Below, piece after piece: positions 35,871 through 38,065 of a stretch of DNA of 38,065 nt. Each line of letters starts with the position of its first letter. Position 1 is the stretch's first letter. The position numbers and the translations under genes were made by a program. Below the pieces are notes generated by a model. It was not told the DNA's origin and did not search any database. It worked only from the letters and a program-made list of their open reading frames with translations. Source of the DNA: Burkholderiales bacterium (GTDB lineage: Bacteria; Pseudomonadota; Gammaproteobacteria; Burkholderiales; UBA11063); NCBI GenBank assembly GCA_028693355.1, contig JAQUVM010000013.1, forward strand, positions 1 to 38,065, read 5' to 3'.

Positions 35871-36947
35871 TCAAAGTGTTTTTGCAATACTCTTCTTACG
35901 TATTTTAATCTTATTCACCTTAATATCTCTCATCATTCTTGGAGCATTAAACATTAAAAATGAAACTAAAAGAAGTAATGCCATATCGCATAAATTATTT
36001 ACATTAACATTAATTGCGCCTAACTTATAACAAAAATCAATCACTATTGTAGAAAAGTATATTGAGACTAGTACCATCAATATTATATTTAGCATTGTAA
36101 TATAAAACTCTACGATTTTAAAAAACACATCAAAATAATTTCCAAATTCTTTATAAAGACTCTTAGGCAAGTAATTTAAAACAAATAAACTAACTACAAA
36201 TCCCATAAGGTGAGCCAAAACAATAAAAACATAAATTTTACTAAATATTGTTTTATAGTAATCTTGATATCCAAGTACAACCATAATTCCAGCCAAAAAT
36301 AAAACTACAACACTCAATTTAAATTTTAAAAATATTGTTCGCAATAAATCAAATCTAATAACATATGAGACTAGTAATTTCAGTTCAGAAAGTGCTATTG
36401 GAATTTGTTCCTTAATTTTTATAACGCTATACGAGTCTAGGACTTTGGTTGCTGAAGTAAACAAAACTATAATCATAAAATTAAAAAATGCAAATGACAG
36501 TGAAGCAAATAAAATATAAATAAATTGAATTAACGATATCCATTTAAAATTATTAATTAAGTACCATCCACCTAAATACGCAAACAAAACTACTGACTGA
36601 ATCAGTACATAAAATAATATGAGATACAAAGCCTTTATAATTAGTTTAATTGCTTTGTTAGAAGATATGAAGTAAACAAACTTTCTAGCAGAATTATCTT
36701 GCTTTAATAATTTAGTTGAACAAATTACTAAAATAAATAATTCATAACAAAATACAAAGACTGGGCTACTAACAACTACTATAATTGGAAACATTAAAAT
36801 ATGTGACAACGTTGAATTTAATAATAAATACCAACCTATTGGATAACAAAGTAATATTGATGCTATCAGAATAAAAGGTAAATACTTTATAAAACCATGT
36901 GCGAAACCTTTAAAGCAATTTGAAATAATAAGAATTAATTGATTCAT
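35871..36947 (-). CDS. Multi-span membrane protein of unknown function
   Basis: 358 aa with about eight hydrophobic segments separated by short loops, and a strongly basic C-terminus (DIKVNKIKIRKKSIAKTL) that should stay in the cytoplasm. No transporter or enzyme signature recognised. It starts 19 nt after the repressor gene on the same strand, so it is expressed with the repressor in the integrated state. Genes in that position often protect the host (lysogenic conversion, exclusion), but nothing in the protein proves it. It uses TGA as stop, unlike nearly all other genes here. Confidence 0.65.
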   Translation of the reverse strand: MNQLILIISNCFKGFAHGFIKYLPFILIASILLCYPIGWYLLLNSTLSHILMFPIIVVVSSPVFVFCYELFILVICSTKLLKQDNSARKFVYFISSNKAIKLIIKALYLILFYVLIQSVVLFAYLGGWYLINNFKWISLIQFIYILFASLSFAFFNFMIIVLFTSATKVLDSYSVIKIKEQIPIALSELKLLVSYVIRFDLLRTIFLKFKLSVVVLFLAGIMVVLGYQDYYKTIFSKIYVFIVLAHLMGFVVSLFVLNYLPKSLYKEFGNYFDVFFKIVEFYITMLNIILMVLVSIYFSTIVIDFCYKLGAINVNVNNLCDMALLLLVSFLMFNAPRMMRDIKVNKIKIRKKSIAKTL

Positions 36948-36966
36948 TTATATATCCAGTTCTGAT

Positions 36967-37611
36967 TTATTTCTTAAAGCGACCAATAACATAGGATGGT
37001 CGACCTATTATTGATATTTGCTCTTGTTTTACTAATGAATCATTAAATTTAGTATTTGATGGTTTTAAAATTAAATATCCGTCATCATCTGAATAATAGA
37101 TCTCTCTGAACATTATTTTATTATTCATCAAAATAGCATAAATTTCTCCATCTGAAATAATATTATCATTCAAATCGACTAAAACAATCCAACCTTGCTT
37201 AATATCAGGGTTCATAGCATCATTATCACAAACAATACCAACTACCCTACCTTCTTCTAGTTCATAATCTAAAAACTCATCTCTGCTCATATTTTTAAAC
37301 GTATCAGGAGTACGATGTAATAAATTTTCAACTGAGGTATAATTACCAAGACATGCATAAATAGGAAATTCAACTACCTCTCTTATTTCATTGCTCTTGT
37401 CTAAATCACCAGCATTCAAATTAAATATTTTTTCAAATTTTTTTAAAGATATATTTCCTATTCTCATATTACCCGATGTATATCGATGTATAGCAGAATA
37501 ATCTAGACTATTTTTTGTACAAAACTCATTTATGCTCTTGTAATACTTATTAATCAGCTTGATTAAATTATTACGACGATTTTCTGAAATAGTATCTAAC
37601 GACAAATTCAT
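36967..37611 (-). CDS. CI/LexA-like repressor with inactive S24 domain
   Basis: 214 aa. The N-terminal HTH region (about 10-70: NLIKLINKYYKSINEFC..., SAIHRYTSGNMRIGNISLKKFEKIF) precedes a C-terminal S24/LexA-type fold (DAMNPDIKQGWIVLVDLND, SDGEIYAILMNNKIMFREI, LILKPSNTKF, IIGRPSYVIGRF). In active members the first motif is GDSMxP, with Ser as nucleophile, and Lys precedes the Arg in VKR. Here these are Ala132 and Phe168, so self-cleavage should be impossible. It probably represses the divergent HTH gene and its own operon, without direct RecA/SOS induction. Confidence 0.85.
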   Translation of the reverse strand: MNLSLDTISENRRNNLIKLINKYYKSINEFCTKNSLDYSAIHRYTSGNMRIGNISLKKFEKIFNLNAGDLDKSNEIREVVEFPIYACLGNYTSVENLLHRTPDTFKNMSRDEFLDYELEEGRVVGIVCDNDAMNPDIKQGWIVLVDLNDNIISDGEIYAILMNNKIMFREIYYSDDDGYLILKPSNTKFNDSLVKQEQISIIGRPSYVIGRFKK

Positions 37612-37634
37612 TTTTTATAATCTCACAAAAAAAC

Positions 37635-37664
37635 TTGACACAGCTCATTATTGTTATGTATTAT
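37635..37664 (+). promoter_or_regulatory. Rightward promoter of the element's early operon
   Basis: TTGACA (37635-37640), 18 nt, TATTAT (37659-37664), with TG directly before the -10. The start would be near 37671, giving a leader of about 150 nt to the HTH gene. Confidence 0.65.
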
Positions 37665-37669
37665 TATGC

Positions 37670-37682
37670 ACTATTAAATAGT
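37670..37682. promoter_or_regulatory. Operator-like palindrome at the transcription start
   Basis: ACTAT-TAA-ATAGT, perfect arms, sits at the expected +1 of the rightward promoter, where a bound repressor would block initiation. Confidence 0.5.
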
Positions 37683-37735
37683 ATAAACTCATTACCATAA
37701 TCAATATTAATGAATTATATCATGAACTATATAAA

Positions 37736-37752
37736 GATCTTTAACAATTTAG
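37736..37752 (+). promoter_or_regulatory. boxA-like antitermination site in the leader
   Basis: GATCTTTAACAATTTAG matches the rRNA-leader type boxA (TGCTCTTTAACAATTTA in E. coli) over CTTTAACAATTTA. In the RNA such a site binds NusB-NusE. It lies about 65 nt after the predicted start and 70 nt before the HTH gene. Confidence 0.5.
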
Positions 37753-37819
37753 AAACATTAATTTAAAAATAATCTTAAGTTACCAGACTTAATTAAAAAT
37801 GAAAATAAAGGAATTAAAC

Positions 37820-38065
37820 ATGTCAAAAACAAAAAGTGACGAGTTTGAATTTATATTCAATTCGTTATATAAAAAATATAAAAAGTATGAAATTTCTAGG
37901 AAAGAATATTGTGAAATATTTGGAATATCTGACAGAACGCTTAAAAGACGTATAGATTCAGGTAAAGGTGTTGTTCAGTTTAATGTGAGTGAAGAAACAG
38001 GTAAATATACATGGAAATTGGTTGATATAGCTAAATACTTTGTCGAGAAAAATTACTTTGCTGAT
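37820..38065 (+). CDS. Small HTH DNA-binding protein, cut by the window edge
   Basis: 82 codons are visible, beginning MSKTKSDEFEFIFNSLYKKY, with no stop before the edge. The segment ISRKEYCEIFGISDRTLKRRIDSGKG reads as a winged-helix or excisionase-like HTH, and TWKLVDIAKYF follows. AAAGGA lies 7 nt before the ATG. Divergent from the repressor, it is placed like a Cro, activator or excisionase gene of a phage-like switch. Confidence 0.65.
   Translation, partial: MSKTKSDEFEFIFNSLYKKYKKYEISRKEYCEIFGISDRTLKRRIDSGKGVVQFNVSEETGKYTWKLVDIAKYFVEKNYFAD

Overview
The window is a stretch of low-GC proteobacterial chromosome (about 1-24.7 kb) followed by the left part of an integrated mobile element (about 24.7 kb to the right edge). 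The housekeeping half looks betaproteobacterial, possibly a low-GC Neisseriales relative. The support for that is the slt-cca pairing, the kdsD-kdsC-lptC-lptA-lptB order, hemA followed by prfA, and bacterial-type glucokinase next to 6-phosphogluconolactonase. This placement is inference from gene order; no 16S is present.

Chromosomal part, left to right. A minus-strand run encodes an RND pump, a TolC-like channel, hemA and the start of prfA; prfA carries an in-frame TAA at codon 154. Then come slt and cca (plus), HU (plus, clear promoter and terminator), a small adhesin-E-like lipoprotein, and lnt, ybeY and four tRNA genes (Leu-TAA, Cys-GCA, two Gly-GCC) on the minus strand behind a strong promoter. 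A long minus-strand operon, fabI-kdsD-kdsC-lptC-lptA-lptB-NCS2 permease, makes fatty acids, the Kdo precursor and the LPS export machine. On the plus strand pgl, two tandem glucokinases and a PI-PLC-like lipoprotein without catalytic histidines follow. A small membrane protein, a KGG-motif stress protein and a 56-aa ORF end the chromosomal part.

Mobile element. A 46-nt 3' fragment of initiator tRNA-fMet at 24713-24758 marks attL. Inside lie a tyrosine integrase, a phage replisome-organizer-type replication protein, a 0.5-kb non-coding block packed with short perfect hairpins, a small membrane protein, a VirD4/TraD-type coupling protein and a replication-relaxation family protein. The last two are each interrupted by one in-frame TAA. 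A compact three-gene operon follows (RelA/SpoT-fold protein, DGQHR-domain protein, AlbA_2/GHKL protein), which looks like defence or stress cargo. Then come an unknown multi-span membrane protein, an S24-type repressor that has lost its catalytic Ser and Lys, and a divergent HTH gene behind a promoter, an operator-like palindrome and a boxA-like leader. The element continues past the right edge.

The two most unusual things are the hairpin array at 27337-27831, whose stems differ in sequence but whose loops are mostly T-N-G-G on the plus strand, and the RelA/SpoT-DGQHR-AlbA_2 operon with large palindromes at its promoter.
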